From Paenibacillus taichungensis (GTDB lineage Bacteria; Bacillota; Bacilli; Paenibacillales; Paenibacillaceae), in contig NZ_QEVW01000001.1 in NCBI RefSeq assembly GCF_003287275.1, positions 1 through 64,000 of the forward strand: a stretch of DNA of 64,000 bases. The letters run 5' to 3'. The notes under the pieces are model-generated. The model was not told where the DNA came from. It did no database searches and saw nothing but the letters and a program-made list of their open reading frames with translations. This document shows positions 7,492-16,205 of the stretch, piece after piece; position 1 is the stretch's first letter; every line of letters starts with the position of its first letter. A program made the position numbers and the translations under genes.

Positions 7492-8640
7492 ATGACCGGT
7501 TTAATTGAAGTTTTCGGACATGGCGGTGATGTGGAGACGGCCGCGGCACGTTTTGGAGGGAATCCTGCGGATTTCCTCGACTTTAGCGCAAACATTAATC
7601 CTTTGGGTCCACCTCGGGAAGTGCTGGAGGCTTTGGAACAAGGATTGCATACGGTACTTCGTTACCCTGATCCGGGCCATCGGGCGTTCAAAATGTTGCT
7701 TAGTGACCGACTGGGTTTAACCCCAGATCACATATCTGTGGGTAACGGGGCGGCAGAAAGTATGGCTCTAATCTTACTTGGACTTGCGCCTCGTAGAGTA
7801 GGCACGGTAGAGCCCGGCTTCTCAGAGTACAGTGCATTATCCAGACAATTTGGAGCAGAAGTCCACCATGTTCAAGGACGGGAAGAGCTGGAATGGCGAG
7901 CAGAACCGGAAGATATGGAGAAGCTGCTGGAGCGGGTGGACTTGCTTTTCCTTGGACAACCCAACAACCCCAATGGGGTACAGTATCCGGTGGACGTTCT
8001 GCAACGGCTTGCTCGTAAAGCAGAGACAACAGGCACAATATTGGTTGTCGATGAGGCATTTATCGATTTTATTCCTGAATCACAGCGTCAATCGCTTGCA
8101 TTCAGCTTGAAAGAGTATCCGCAAGTGATCATCATTCGTTCGATGACCAAGTTTTATGCGATTCCAGGCCTGCGTCTGGGTTATGCGATAAGTCGCCCCG
8201 AACTGATTCGTGCCATGACAGACAAACAGGTCACCTGGAGTGTGAATGGGCTGGCACTGATTTCAGGAGAAGCCTGTTTGCGCAGCGGGGATAAATTTGA
8301 ACAGGAGACAATGGCACTGGTGTCACACGAGCGAAAGAGATTAACGGAAGGTCTGGAGGCTTTGGGATGTAAGGTGACGCGAGGGGAAGCGAACTTTATA
8401 TTGGCAGCTCTGCCAGAGCCGTGGACAGCGTCGTCCATGCAGGCTGCTCTTGGCGAACGCGGTATACTGATCCGAAGCTGCGCGATGTATCCCGGACTTG
8501 GAGAACGACATGTACGTTTTGCGGTCAAGGACGCAGAGGCTAACGGACGTATGCTGGAAACCATGGGAAATGTAATTACGCCTAATCTGACAACCGGGTT
8601 AGGGGCAAGGAGGCAAAGCGATGGCACTGCCATTCTATAA
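7492..8640 (+). CDS. cobD: L-threonine-O-3-phosphate decarboxylase
   Basis: A PLP enzyme that makes (R)-1-amino-2-propanol O-2-phosphate, the linker between corrin ring and nucleotide loop. It is a fold-type I aminotransferase-like protein of 382 aa. The PLP lysine is in SMTKFYAIPGLRLGY; NPNGVQYP and VVDEAFIDF bind the cofactor. The ATG at 7480 abuts its ribosome site. The ATG at 7492 sits 11 bases behind AAAGGA and is preferred. The 3' end overlaps cbiZ by 20 bases. First gene of the cobD-cbiZ-cbiB-cobC unit, which has its own promoter and no riboswitch. Confidence 0.9.
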   Translation: MTGLIEVFGHGGDVETAAARFGGNPADFLDFSANINPLGPPREVLEALEQGLHTVLRYPDPGHRAFKMLLSDRLGLTPDHISVGNGAAESMALILLGLAPRRVGTVEPGFSEYSALSRQFGAEVHHVQGREELEWRAEPEDMEKLLERVDLLFLGQPNNPNGVQYPVDVLQRLARKAETTGTILVVDEAFIDFIPESQRQSLAFSLKEYPQVIIIRSMTKFYAIPGLRLGYAISRPELIRAMTDKQVTWSVNGLALISGEACLRSGDKFEQETMALVSHERKRLTEGLEALGCKVTRGEANFILAALPEPWTASSMQAALGERGILIRSCAMYPGLGERHVRFAVKDAEANGRMLETMGNVITPNLTTGLGARRQSDGTAIL

Positions 8641-9439
8641 TTACTACTCCCATGTACAAAAGGACCAGAACGAATACAGATCTTCTGTGTGGCCGGGATT
8701 ATACGTCTCTGCACATGAGCGCCATATTAAGGCATCCAGCCCCTCTGCTGTAACAGCCCTTTCCAGTGCCGTGTATGGAGGCGGCATGATTGAACTGGAT
8801 CGTATATTCAACATCTATGTGGACAGACATTATCGCTGTGACGATCCACCACGTGATATTGCTGATCTGTTGAGTGAATGGCAGGAGCCACAGGATCAAT
8901 GTGCCGGTCTTCTGACTGCGGTTCGATTGGAGCACACAGCGATCCAGGAATATGAAAGCGATGAGTTCGGATTACTTTGCTGCACTACAGCAGGGGTATC
9001 CAATGCTGCACGGGCAGGTTCTGCAAGAACCGTATTCGATGCTGCGGGGAATAAGATGAACAATGGGACGGTGTCCCAGAAAATTGAGAAGGTTTCGGCT
9101 TCAACCTATACTCCCGGTACGATCAATATTATGTTGTGGATGAATGGGCGTATGACTGTAGGGGCTATGGTGAACGCCGTTCAGACTGCGGTTGAGGCGA
9201 AGGCTGCTGCGTTAGCTGATTTCGGTGTGATGGATTCAGAGAATGGTCTGACTGCAACCGGAACAACAACGGATGCCATCGTACTCGCGGTCAGCCAGGC
9301 TGCAGTAGATAGACCGCTCATCAGTTACGCCGGGACGGCTACGGTCATGGGTGCTGGTATCGGCAGGCTGGTGTATGACACGATAATGGAAAGCCTGCAA
9401 GCCGCGCAGGAATGGAAAGAGAGGAATAACAAGCAATGA
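8621..9439 (+). CDS. cbiZ: Adenosylcobinamide amidohydrolase
   Basis: CbiZ removes the aminopropanol side chain from adenosylcobinamide to give adenosylcobyric acid, so imported cobinamide can be rebuilt by CbiB. The 272-aa protein has the family blocks SNAARAG (about residue 124), TPGTINIMLW (about 162) and TGTTTDAIVLA (about 207). It stands alone and is not fused to another domain. It overlaps cobD by 20 bases and cbiB by four, so translation is coupled. CbiZ and CobU, a few genes downstream, are alternative entry points for cobinamide; here both are present. Confidence 0.9.
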   Translation: MALPFYNYYSHVQKDQNEYRSSVWPGLYVSAHERHIKASSPSAVTALSSAVYGGGMIELDRIFNIYVDRHYRCDDPPRDIADLLSEWQEPQDQCAGLLTAVRLEHTAIQEYESDEFGLLCCTTAGVSNAARAGSARTVFDAAGNKMNNGTVSQKIEKVSASTYTPGTINIMLWMNGRMTVGAMVNAVQTAVEAKAAALADFGVMDSENGLTATGTTTDAIVLAVSQAAVDRPLISYAGTATVMGAGIGRLVYDTIMESLQAAQEWKERNNKQ

Positions 9440-10464
9440 CATCTCTGCTGCATCAATGGGCTTCCTGGCCGATCTGGGCGGGAATGGCTGGAGCCTGGAT
9501 TATTGTAGGAGCATACATATTGGATCGCTGCATCGGTGATCCACGCTGGATTCCTCATCCGGTGATTGGCATGGGAAAGGCCATCTCAGCTCTGGAGCGG
9601 ACGATAAGGAGGCGGGTGGATTCAAACCAGGCTCTCAAAAGAGCTGGTGTATTATTTCCCATTTTGATTGCAGGCGGTTCTTTTGCACTGACTTGGGGAT
9701 TAATCTATGTGCTGGGTCTTATTCATCCGGCTGTTGCGGTTGTGGCAGAAGTGGTTCTAATCGCGACCACCATTGCCTCGAAAGGTTTGAAGGATGCAGG
9801 TATGGACGTTTACCGCCATCTGAGTGAGCAGGATTGGACTGCGGCGAGACGTTCACTGGGCATGATTGTCGGGCGTGATACGGAACATCTGGATGAACCG
9901 GAGATTGTGAGGGGAACGGTAGAGACTGTGGCGGAGAATATCGTGGATGCCATCGTCTCTCCACTGTTCTATGCCCTGATTGGTGGTGCACCACTTGCCA
10001 TGGCCTATCGGGCGGTAAATACCCTGGATTCCATGGTGGGTTATAAAAATGAGAAATATCTTCATCTCGGCTGGGCGTCCGCCCGTCTGGATGATTGGGC
10101 CAATTGGATTCCCGCGCGACTTACCGCTTTGCTGTTGATTATGGGAGCTTGGTTCATGAAGCTGGATGCCAGAGGGGCAGCACGCATGGTGTCCCGGGAT
10201 GCACGACTTCACCCAAGCCCAAATAGCGGTTTTCCCGAGTCGGCGGTGGCCGGAGCGCTGGGTATAAGACTTGGTGGACATAACGTATATCATGGCGTGG
10301 CTTCATTTCGCGCATATATGGGCGAGCCTACAAGACGGATGGAAGCAGAAGATATTGTACGAACAACACGGCTTATGTTCTGGTCGGCAGGTTCTTTTGT
10401 TTTAGTATGTTGGTTGGTCACCTTAGGGGTATGGTCTGCTGGAGGTGGACTGTTATGGAGGTAG
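9436..10464 (+). CDS. cbiB: Adenosylcobinamide-phosphate synthase
   Basis: An integral membrane enzyme that couples adenosylcobyric acid to aminopropanol phosphate made by CobD. It has 342 aa with about five to seven hydrophobic segments. Family blocks are DRCIGDPRWIPHPVIGMG (residues 30-47), DGIVSPL-like DAIVSPLFYALIGG, and HPSPNSGFPESAVAGAL near residue 257. The ATG overlaps the cbiZ stop (ATGA) and the gene overlaps cobC by ten bases. Location next to cbiZ and cobD is what the pathway predicts. Confidence 0.93.
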   Translation: MTSLLHQWASWPIWAGMAGAWIIVGAYILDRCIGDPRWIPHPVIGMGKAISALERTIRRRVDSNQALKRAGVLFPILIAGGSFALTWGLIYVLGLIHPAVAVVAEVVLIATTIASKGLKDAGMDVYRHLSEQDWTAARRSLGMIVGRDTEHLDEPEIVRGTVETVAENIVDAIVSPLFYALIGGAPLAMAYRAVNTLDSMVGYKNEKYLHLGWASARLDDWANWIPARLTALLLIMGAWFMKLDARGAARMVSRDARLHPSPNSGFPESAVAGALGIRLGGHNVYHGVASFRAYMGEPTRRMEAEDIVRTTRLMFWSAGSFVLVCWLVTLGVWSAGGGLLWR

Positions 10465-11102
10465 AAGCTGGACATGGTGACATGCAAAGCCGTGAGATTA
10501 TTTTGATACGTCATGGTACAACGGCGTGGAACTTGGAAAAAAGGTATCTTGGACATACCGACATCGGATTGCTGCCTGAAGCAGAGCAGGAGCTATCTTC
10601 GCTGCGTGAGCAGTTCAGCAATATCACATGCGATGCCCTGTATTGCAGTGATCTGCTGCGATGTCAGCAGACACTCACACACATTGCGCCGTCCCAAGCG
10701 GGACAGGCCAAGCTTGATCCCCGACTAAGGGAGATCGACTTTGGTCAGTGGGAGGGGTTGACCTATGATCAGCTCAAGGACAATCCACAGTACCGCGACT
10801 GGATCGATGCTCCGCAGGAGGTAACGCCCCCGGATGGAGAGCCCTGGACAGCATTTGCTGCACGGATTGATTCTTTTATGGAAGAGAGTCTGATGTCCTT
10901 TTCACCAATACTTCACTCTCCCAGCATGAACGTGCCAAAGGTAGCCGTGATTACGCATGGCGGTGTTATTCGTTATATGGTGTCACGTCTCATTCGGAAT
11001 CAAGGATTCTGGGATACACAGGTGATACCAGGACAAGCGATAAAGATTCGGCTGGATGGCGATGGGGACAGCTGGGTTGGAACCAGATTGACTTTTCCGT
11101 AA
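10455..11102 (+). CDS. cobC: Histidine phosphatase, probable alpha-ribazole phosphatase
   Basis: A phosphoglycerate-mutase-like phosphatase (215 aa). The RHG motif LIRHGTTAWN near residue 17 carries the phospho-accepting histidine, and VITHGGVIRY near residue 160 carries the second catalytic histidine. In this context it removes phosphate from alpha-ribazole phosphate or adenosylcobalamin phosphate, the last step of nucleotide-loop assembly. GGAGG at 10441 sets the start at 10455; an upstream ATG at 10407 lies inside cbiB without a ribosome site. No terminator separates it from the promoter at 11109. Confidence 0.85.
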   Translation: MEVEAGHGDMQSREIILIRHGTTAWNLEKRYLGHTDIGLLPEAEQELSSLREQFSNITCDALYCSDLLRCQQTLTHIAPSQAGQAKLDPRLREIDFGQWEGLTYDQLKDNPQYRDWIDAPQEVTPPDGEPWTAFAARIDSFMEESLMSFSPILHSPSMNVPKVAVITHGGVIRYMVSRLIRNQGFWDTQVIPGQAIKIRLDGDGDSWVGTRLTFP

Positions 11103-11108
11103 ATCGGG

Positions 11109-11137
11109 TTGTAAGGATGTGCAATATAACCTATAAT
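11109..11137 (+). promoter_or_regulatory. Promoter of the btuF-cbiP unit
   Basis: TTGTAA (11109-11114), a 17-base spacer and a perfect TATAAT (11132-11137) begin seven bases after the cobC stop. It drives a leader of about 460 bases. Confidence 0.8.
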
Positions 11138-11239
11138 CACAACAGAAGTGTGACTTAGCAAGCGCATCATTGAATAGAGGCTTTAATAAGCTCTGCCGAG
11201 GATGCAGGATGCTCACTTGAATGGTTAAACAATATTAGC

Positions 11240-11390
11240 GACCAAGGGTCCCGCGTGCATGCAGCAATTTCATGGGTTCATATGAGGCCATGAACGGCAA
11301 ACGGGTGAAATAGGGAAGCCGGTGTAAATCCGGCACGGTCCCGCCACTGTAAATCAGGATAAATTCCTGTAAGTCAGGTTACCTGCCCTG
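11240..11390 (+). promoter_or_regulatory. Cobalamin riboswitch aptamer
   Basis: The B12-box core is at 11317-11350 with AGCCGGTGTAAATCCGGCAC, then GGTCCCGCCACTGT. The preceding GGGTGAAATAGGGAAGCC and the later AAGTCAGGTTACCTGCC (11371-11387) are the other conserved pieces of the class. Outer boundaries are approximate. It binds adenosylcobalamin or a related form and lies directly upstream of the btuF transporter operon. Confidence 0.93.
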
Positions 11391-11497
11391 GACGTACAAA
11401 CCGGTGTTCCTTCGAGGAAAGGACAGCGTTTCGGGCAGTTCTCTGTGCATATACAGCGCCAAGCTGACCATGCGCAGATCGCCACATGCGAGACGTC

Positions 11498-11537
11498 ATC
11501 CCTGATCCTGACCAAAGGATTGGGGATTTTATTTTTT
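11498..11537 (+). terminator. Riboswitch expression-platform terminator
   Basis: ATCCCTGATCC (11498-11508) pairs over 11 positions, two of them G-T wobbles, with GGATTGGGGAT (11517-11527), followed by TTTATTTTTT. It is placed 68 bases before the btuF start and indicates transcriptional OFF control by cobalamin. It would also stop read-through from cobC. Confidence 0.88.
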
Positions 11538-11604
11538 CGGAACACAAATTCAAGCGGAATTGGGACAGGAGCACTACTCACTAGAATGGATAGAGAAGGG
11601 GAGA

Positions 11605-12609
11605 ATGAACACAATGAATTTCAAGACATGGAAAGGCGTAGCGTCACTGCTGAGCGCAGCGATGCTGGCACTGACGTTGGCCGGATGTGGTACAACAACA
11701 ACGAACGAGGGTACAGGATCCTCGCAACCTGCACAGGAGCAATCCCAGGAGCAGGCGCAGACAGATCTCAAAACCCAATACCCACTCACGGTTACAGATG
11801 CTACGGGTGAATCGTTTACCTTTGACAAAGCACCAGCCAAAATCGTATCCGTATCTCCGGCTGAAACGGAATCCCTTTTCGCACTCGGATTGGACGAGCA
11901 GATCGTAGGGGTATCCGACTATGACGATTATCCGGAAGCAGCAACGAAGAAACCAAAAATGGGCGGCATAACAAAGCCTAATGAAGAGTCGATCATTGCA
12001 GCTGAAGCAGATATCGTATTTACAGGTATCTCGATGAGCGAAGAGTCGGTTAAGAAACTGCGCGATCTGGGTATTACCATTTTCAAAACAGATCCTAAAT
12101 CAGTGGATGATGTGATGAACAACATTGAAACATTTGGTAAAATCACGGATCATCAGGAAAAAGCACAAGAGATCATCACCCAAATGAAACAGGATGTGGC
12201 TGATGTAACTGAAGCTGTGAAGGCAGTTAAAGCGGAAGAGAAGAAAAAAGTATACGTTGAGTTCTCCCCAGGCTGGACTGTGGGTAAAGGCGAATTCATG
12301 GATGAATTGATTACACTGGCCGGAGGAAACAACGTAGCTTCCGACTTGACTGGCTGGAACCAGATTAATGAAGAGAACATTATTGCCTCCAATCCGGACG
12401 TCATTTTGTATGCGAACGATGTTATTGACGAAAATTCCAAAACATTGGATCAAATCATCAAAGCACGTAGTGGATGGGATCAAATCACGGCTGTGAAAAA
12501 CGATGCAGTCATCGGTCTGGATGCCAACCTGTTGAGCCGTCCGGGACCACGGGTAACCCAAGGTCTGAAAGAAGTAGCCAAAGCGATCTACCCTGATCTG
12601 TTCAAATGA
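11605..12609 (+). CDS. btuF: Cobalamin/corrinoid ABC transporter substrate-binding lipoprotein
   Basis: An extracellular lipoprotein that captures corrinoids for the BtuCD importer. A signal peptide runs to the lipobox LTLAGC (Cys about residue 27), followed by a Thr/Gln-rich tether. The periplasmic-binding fold begins with TFDKAPAKIVSVSPAETESLFALG, and a helical backbone joins the lobes. Length is 334 aa. Possible starts are ATG 11605 and ATG 11614, both behind AAGGGGAG; an upstream ATG at 11560 would add a non-signal segment. The four-base overlap with btuC and the riboswitch upstream make cobalamin or cobinamide the likely ligand rather than a siderophore. Confidence 0.9.
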   Translation: MNTMNFKTWKGVASLLSAAMLALTLAGCGTTTTNEGTGSSQPAQEQSQEQAQTDLKTQYPLTVTDATGESFTFDKAPAKIVSVSPAETESLFALGLDEQIVGVSDYDDYPEAATKKPKMGGITKPNEESIIAAEADIVFTGISMSEESVKKLRDLGITIFKTDPKSVDDVMNNIETFGKITDHQEKAQEIITQMKQDVADVTEAVKAVKAEEKKKVYVEFSPGWTVGKGEFMDELITLAGGNNVASDLTGWNQINEENIIASNPDVILYANDVIDENSKTLDQIIKARSGWDQITAVKNDAVIGLDANLLSRPGPRVTQGLKEVAKAIYPDLFK

Positions 12610-13652
12610 GTAAAAAGCTGGCAGTGTACGGAACGGCCGGAATTGTGCTGCTTGTGTTAACCGTGCTCATATGCACGGGCATCGGTTCGGTTGCCCTGCC
12701 TGTTCGGGACATTGCGGGCATATTGCTTCATCGCATTCCCTGGGTGGGCGACTGGATTATTCCTGACTGGAATACAGCAGCAGAACAGATTATATGGAAG
12801 GTCAGATTCCCACGTGTACTGCTTGCCGTGCTTGTAGGTGCATCGCTGGCGATTGCCGGAACTGGATTCCAGGGGGTTCTTCGTAACCCTCTGGCTGATC
12901 CGTTTACCCTGGGCGTATCGTCCGGTGCATCGGTAGGTGCGGCTTTTCTGATTTTTTTCGGATTACAGTATGCACTGATTGGGATCTGGACTCTGCCACT
13001 GGTCGCGTTTCTGACGGGAGTTGTTACTCTATGGTTTGTGCTGGCTCTCGCTCGTGAGGGTCGCAAAATACCGACACACAGCCTGATTTTGGCTGGCGTG
13101 GTCATGCAAAGTTTCCTGGGAGCAGTAGTCTCTTTCCTGTCGACCATGTCGAAACAGACAATCAATGAAATTATATACTGGACGATGGGAAGTCTGGCAC
13201 TGCGTGGGTGGTCGTATACGGCCATCCTTTTCCCGTATTTTGTACTTGGGCTGATTTTCCTCTGGAGCCGTGCACGTTCATTGAATGTGCTTGCCTTGGG
13301 GGAACGACAGGCTGCGCATATCGGGGTTAAGGTGGATGGATTGAAGCTGTCGGTGTTAGCTGTGGGTACGCTGCTTACGGCAGGCGCTGTCTCCGTATCC
13401 GGTGTGATCGGCTTCGTCGGCTTGGTCATTCCGCATATTCTACGGCTCATCGTCGGACCTGATTATCGCTTGCTGGTGCCATTGTCCGCCATTGGGGGAG
13501 CCATCTTCATGGTCTGGGCAGATACAATTGCACGCTCATTGCTGGCCCCAACCGAAATTCCGCTGGGTGTGGTTACGGCTTTTGTTGGAGCGCCATTTTT
13601 TGCGTATCTGCTGCACCGGAACAAAAAGCTGCGGAAGGGGATGATGCCATGA
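12606..13652 (+). CDS. btuC: Corrinoid ABC transporter permease (FecCD family)
   Basis: A ten-helix permease of the BtuC/FecCD family, 348 aa. Family signatures include GFQGVLRNPLADPFTLGVSSG (residues 83-103; the Gx motif of type II importers) and GVIGFVGLVIPHILRLIVG near residue 270, which contacts the ATPase. It starts within the btuF stop (ATGA) and ends four bases into btuD. It transports corrinoids inward as part of BtuFCD. FecCD permeases for siderophores look alike; the riboswitch and gene order decide for corrinoids. Confidence 0.92.
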   Translation: MSKKLAVYGTAGIVLLVLTVLICTGIGSVALPVRDIAGILLHRIPWVGDWIIPDWNTAAEQIIWKVRFPRVLLAVLVGASLAIAGTGFQGVLRNPLADPFTLGVSSGASVGAAFLIFFGLQYALIGIWTLPLVAFLTGVVTLWFVLALAREGRKIPTHSLILAGVVMQSFLGAVVSFLSTMSKQTINEIIYWTMGSLALRGWSYTAILFPYFVLGLIFLWSRARSLNVLALGERQAAHIGVKVDGLKLSVLAVGTLLTAGAVSVSGVIGFVGLVIPHILRLIVGPDYRLLVPLSAIGGAIFMVWADTIARSLLAPTEIPLGVVTAFVGAPFFAYLLHRNKKLRKGMMP

Positions 13653-14470
13653 GTACATTCATGAAAACAGACCTTACCAAAAGTCGGCCGATGATAGAAG
13701 TCAAAGAAGCTGGTAAAATGTATGGTAACCATCGGGCTCTGCATGCGGTGGACTGGCAAGTCACAGAGGGCGAATGGTGGGGTGTTGTTGGTCCAAACGG
13801 CAGTGGAAAATCGACCCTTCTTCAGCTACTTGCCGGAACCGAACAGCCGAACGTAGGCAGCATACAGATTGATGGACGTGACATTTCCTCGTACACCCGT
13901 AAAGATCTGTCGCGCATGATTGCGGTTTTGCAGCAGGATGGACTGCCGGCCATCTCTTATCCCGTAAGGGATGTTGTCGAGATGGGACGTTACCCTTACC
14001 AGAATTGGCTTGGCAAAGAACCGTCGAATGGAGCAGCGGTAGTTGATAAGGTGTTAGAAGAGTTGGGTCTGAGTGACATGGCCGAACGACCTTTGGATGC
14101 ACTGAGTGGCGGACAACGGCAGCGGGTTGCGCTTGCCAAAGTCATGGCTCAGGAACCGAGGCTATTATTGCTTGACGAGCCAACGACCTTTCTCGATATC
14201 AAATATCAATTGCAATTCATGGAGTTATTATCAGCGTGGCGTCAAAAAAATCATATTACCATTGTGGCGGTGCTGCATGATCTGAACCTGGCCGCGCAAT
14301 TTTGCGATCATATTCTGGCGCTGCGTGACGGGACTTGTGTAAGCAGTGGCACCCCCCATTCGTTAATGACGGAAGAGAACATTCGGGAGATCTTCCGGGT
14401 GAGCCCGGCCATGGTGAATCATCCCGACAATGGATTGCCACAGCTTTTGCTAAGAAGAGAGAAGAAATGA
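13649..14470 (+). CDS. btuD: Corrinoid ABC transporter ATP-binding protein
   Basis: The ATPase of BtuFCD, 273 aa. Walker A is GPNGSGKST (about residue 48), the Q-loop is VLQQDG, the signature is LSGGQRQRVALA, Walker B is LLLLDEPTTFLD and the switch His is in VLHDLNLAAQFCD. All catalytic residues are present. It overlaps btuC by four bases. The next gene either overlaps its stop at 14467 or begins 47 bases later at 14518. Confidence 0.92.
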   Translation: MSTFMKTDLTKSRPMIEVKEAGKMYGNHRALHAVDWQVTEGEWWGVVGPNGSGKSTLLQLLAGTEQPNVGSIQIDGRDISSYTRKDLSRMIAVLQQDGLPAISYPVRDVVEMGRYPYQNWLGKEPSNGAAVVDKVLEELGLSDMAERPLDALSGGQRQRVALAKVMAQEPRLLLLDEPTTFLDIKYQLQFMELLSAWRQKNHITIVAVLHDLNLAAQFCDHILALRDGTCVSSGTPHSLMTEENIREIFRVSPAMVNHPDNGLPQLLLRREKK

Positions 14471-14517
14471 ATGAAGCGGGGGAGACCCCATATTTTGATA
14501 AAGGAAGTGCTGGTTGT

Positions 14518-15648
14518 ATGAATAATGAACAGGTGTTGGAACAGTTGATTGGTCGGATCGTGGGTCCACATGAGGCAGTTGCGGCTGAAGCTTCCGCGCA
14601 TGTTGATGCATTGACGAAGCCTCCCGGCAGTCTGGGCAAGCTTGAACAGCTAGTTATTCGTCTGGCGGGAATCACTGGTGAGGCTCGGCCTTGCTTTGAT
14701 CGAAGAGCTGTCATCGTTATGGCTGCGGATCATGGGGTGGTTGAAGAAGGGATTAGCGCTTTTCCTGCTGAGGTAACGCCGCAGATGGTTCTGAATTTCT
14801 TGGCAGGGGGAGCCGCTGTCAATGTGCTTGCGCGCCACGCTGGAGCTCATGTGATCTGTGTGGATATCGGCGTGAATGCGGATCTGGATCATCCAGACCT
14901 GGTCTCCCGCAAAGTCCGTAAAGGAACAGCTAACATGGCGAAGGGTGCTGCAATGACCCGGGGCGAAGCGATTCAGGCCATTCTTGCAGGTGCTGAAGTG
15001 GTCTCCACTGAGGTTGCGAAGGGAACGCAGTTATTTGTGACCGGAGAGATGGGGATCGGGAATACAACTGCTAGCGCTGCGGTAATGTGTGCATTAACCG
15101 GAACAGCACCTGCTTCAGCGGTTGGCCGGGGAACAGGCTTAGATGATGTCGGTTTGCAGCGCAAAGCCGCAGTAGTCAGCCAAGCCCTCAGCGTGAATGC
15201 TCCAGATGCAGACGATGCACTCGATGTACTGTGCAAAGTGGGCGGACTGGAGATTGCCGGACTGACAGGGGTGATTCTCGCTGCTGCTGCAAACGGATGC
15301 CCCGTCGTCGTGGATGGATTTATCTCCACCGCTGCCGCGTTGATTGCAAGTCATCTTGCTCCGCTCAGCACAGAATACATGATTGCTTCCCATACATCGC
15401 ATGAAAGTGGACATGCAGCGTTGCTGCGTGAGCTGAGTCTGAAGCCCATGCTGGATCTGGACATGCGACTGGGTGAAGGTACCGGAGGCGTGCTCAGTCT
15501 TCATCTGATTGATGCGTCATGTCGCATTCTGAATGAGATGGCGACATTTGCAAGTGCGGGTGTATCTGATGGCACAACGGAGTCTCAACCTACAGAGTCT
15601 ATATCAGCTTCTGCTGATTCATCTGTTCAAGGAGAGGTATCCTCATGA
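14518..15648 (+). CDS. cobT: Nicotinate-nucleotide:dimethylbenzimidazole phosphoribosyltransferase
   Basis: CobT makes alpha-ribazole phosphate from the lower-ligand base and nicotinate mononucleotide. It has 376 aa from the chosen start. Family blocks are TKPPGSLGKLEQL (about residue 37), VVMAADHGVVEEGIS, TGEMGIGNTTASAAV, GRGTGLDDVGL and LDMRLGEGTGG, containing the C-terminal catalytic glutamate. Two starts are possible. ATG 14467 overlaps the btuD stop. ATG 14518 lies behind AAAGGAAGTG, nine of ten matches to a full Shine-Dalgarno, and is preferred. The last 30 residues are Ser/Thr-rich and beyond the usual family end. Overlaps cobU by four bases. Confidence 0.93.
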   Translation: MNNEQVLEQLIGRIVGPHEAVAAEASAHVDALTKPPGSLGKLEQLVIRLAGITGEARPCFDRRAVIVMAADHGVVEEGISAFPAEVTPQMVLNFLAGGAAVNVLARHAGAHVICVDIGVNADLDHPDLVSRKVRKGTANMAKGAAMTRGEAIQAILAGAEVVSTEVAKGTQLFVTGEMGIGNTTASAAVMCALTGTAPASAVGRGTGLDDVGLQRKAAVVSQALSVNAPDADDALDVLCKVGGLEIAGLTGVILAAAANGCPVVVDGFISTAAALIASHLAPLSTEYMIASHTSHESGHAALLRELSLKPMLDLDMRLGEGTGGVLSLHLIDASCRILNEMATFASAGVSDGTTESQPTESISASADSSVQGEVSS

Positions 15649-16205
15649 GTGTTCTCGTGACGGGCGGGGCGCGAAGTGGCAAAAGTTCGTTTGCCGAGCG
15701 TCTCTGTATGCAGCGATCCTCTGAGGCTTGGTATGTCGCTACGGCTCAAGCTTATGATGACGAGATGCGTGAGCGTATACGTCTGCATCAGAGCCAGCGG
15801 GATGAAGCAGGATATCTATGGCATACGGTGGAGGAACCGCTGGCTTTGCCTGAGTTAATTACACGAATGGGAGAGTCCCATACAGGTACGTCTGCACCGA
15901 CCATTCTGGTAGATTGTCTGACACTGTGGCTCAGCAATGTACTGTTAGCGCATGAACATGAACCTGTTCAGGTGCTGTACGATCATATGGACGCGCTGGT
16001 AGCGGCCATCCAGTCGTACCCGGGTCTGCTCGTGCTTGTCACCAATGAAGTAGGGGACGGCATTGTGCCGGAGTATGCGCTGGGCAGAAGATATCGGGAT
16101 CTGGCAGGCATTCTCAATCAGCGGATTGCCGCGATTTGCCGCGAAGTGTTTCTGGTGACAGTGGGTATTGCCATTGAGCTGAAAAGCAGGGAGTATCGTT
16201 TATGA
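15645..16205 (+). CDS. cobU: Adenosylcobinamide kinase / cobinamide-phosphate guanylyltransferase
   Basis: A bifunctional enzyme that phosphorylates adenosylcobinamide and transfers GMP to form adenosylcobinamide-GDP. It has 186 aa. The P-loop is GGARSGKSS at residues 7-15, followed by YVATAQAYDDEM and the RI.LHQ..R block (RIRLHQSQR) that carries the guanylylated histidine region. VDCLTLWLSN and VTNEVGDGIVP are the other conserved blocks. It overlaps cobT and cobS by four bases each. Together with CbiZ it gives two routes for cobinamide use. Confidence 0.93.
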   Translation: MSVLVTGGARSGKSSFAERLCMQRSSEAWYVATAQAYDDEMRERIRLHQSQRDEAGYLWHTVEEPLALPELITRMGESHTGTSAPTILVDCLTLWLSNVLLAHEHEPVQVLYDHMDALVAAIQSYPGLLVLVTNEVGDGIVPEYALGRRYRDLAGILNQRIAAICREVFLVTVGIAIELKSREYRL

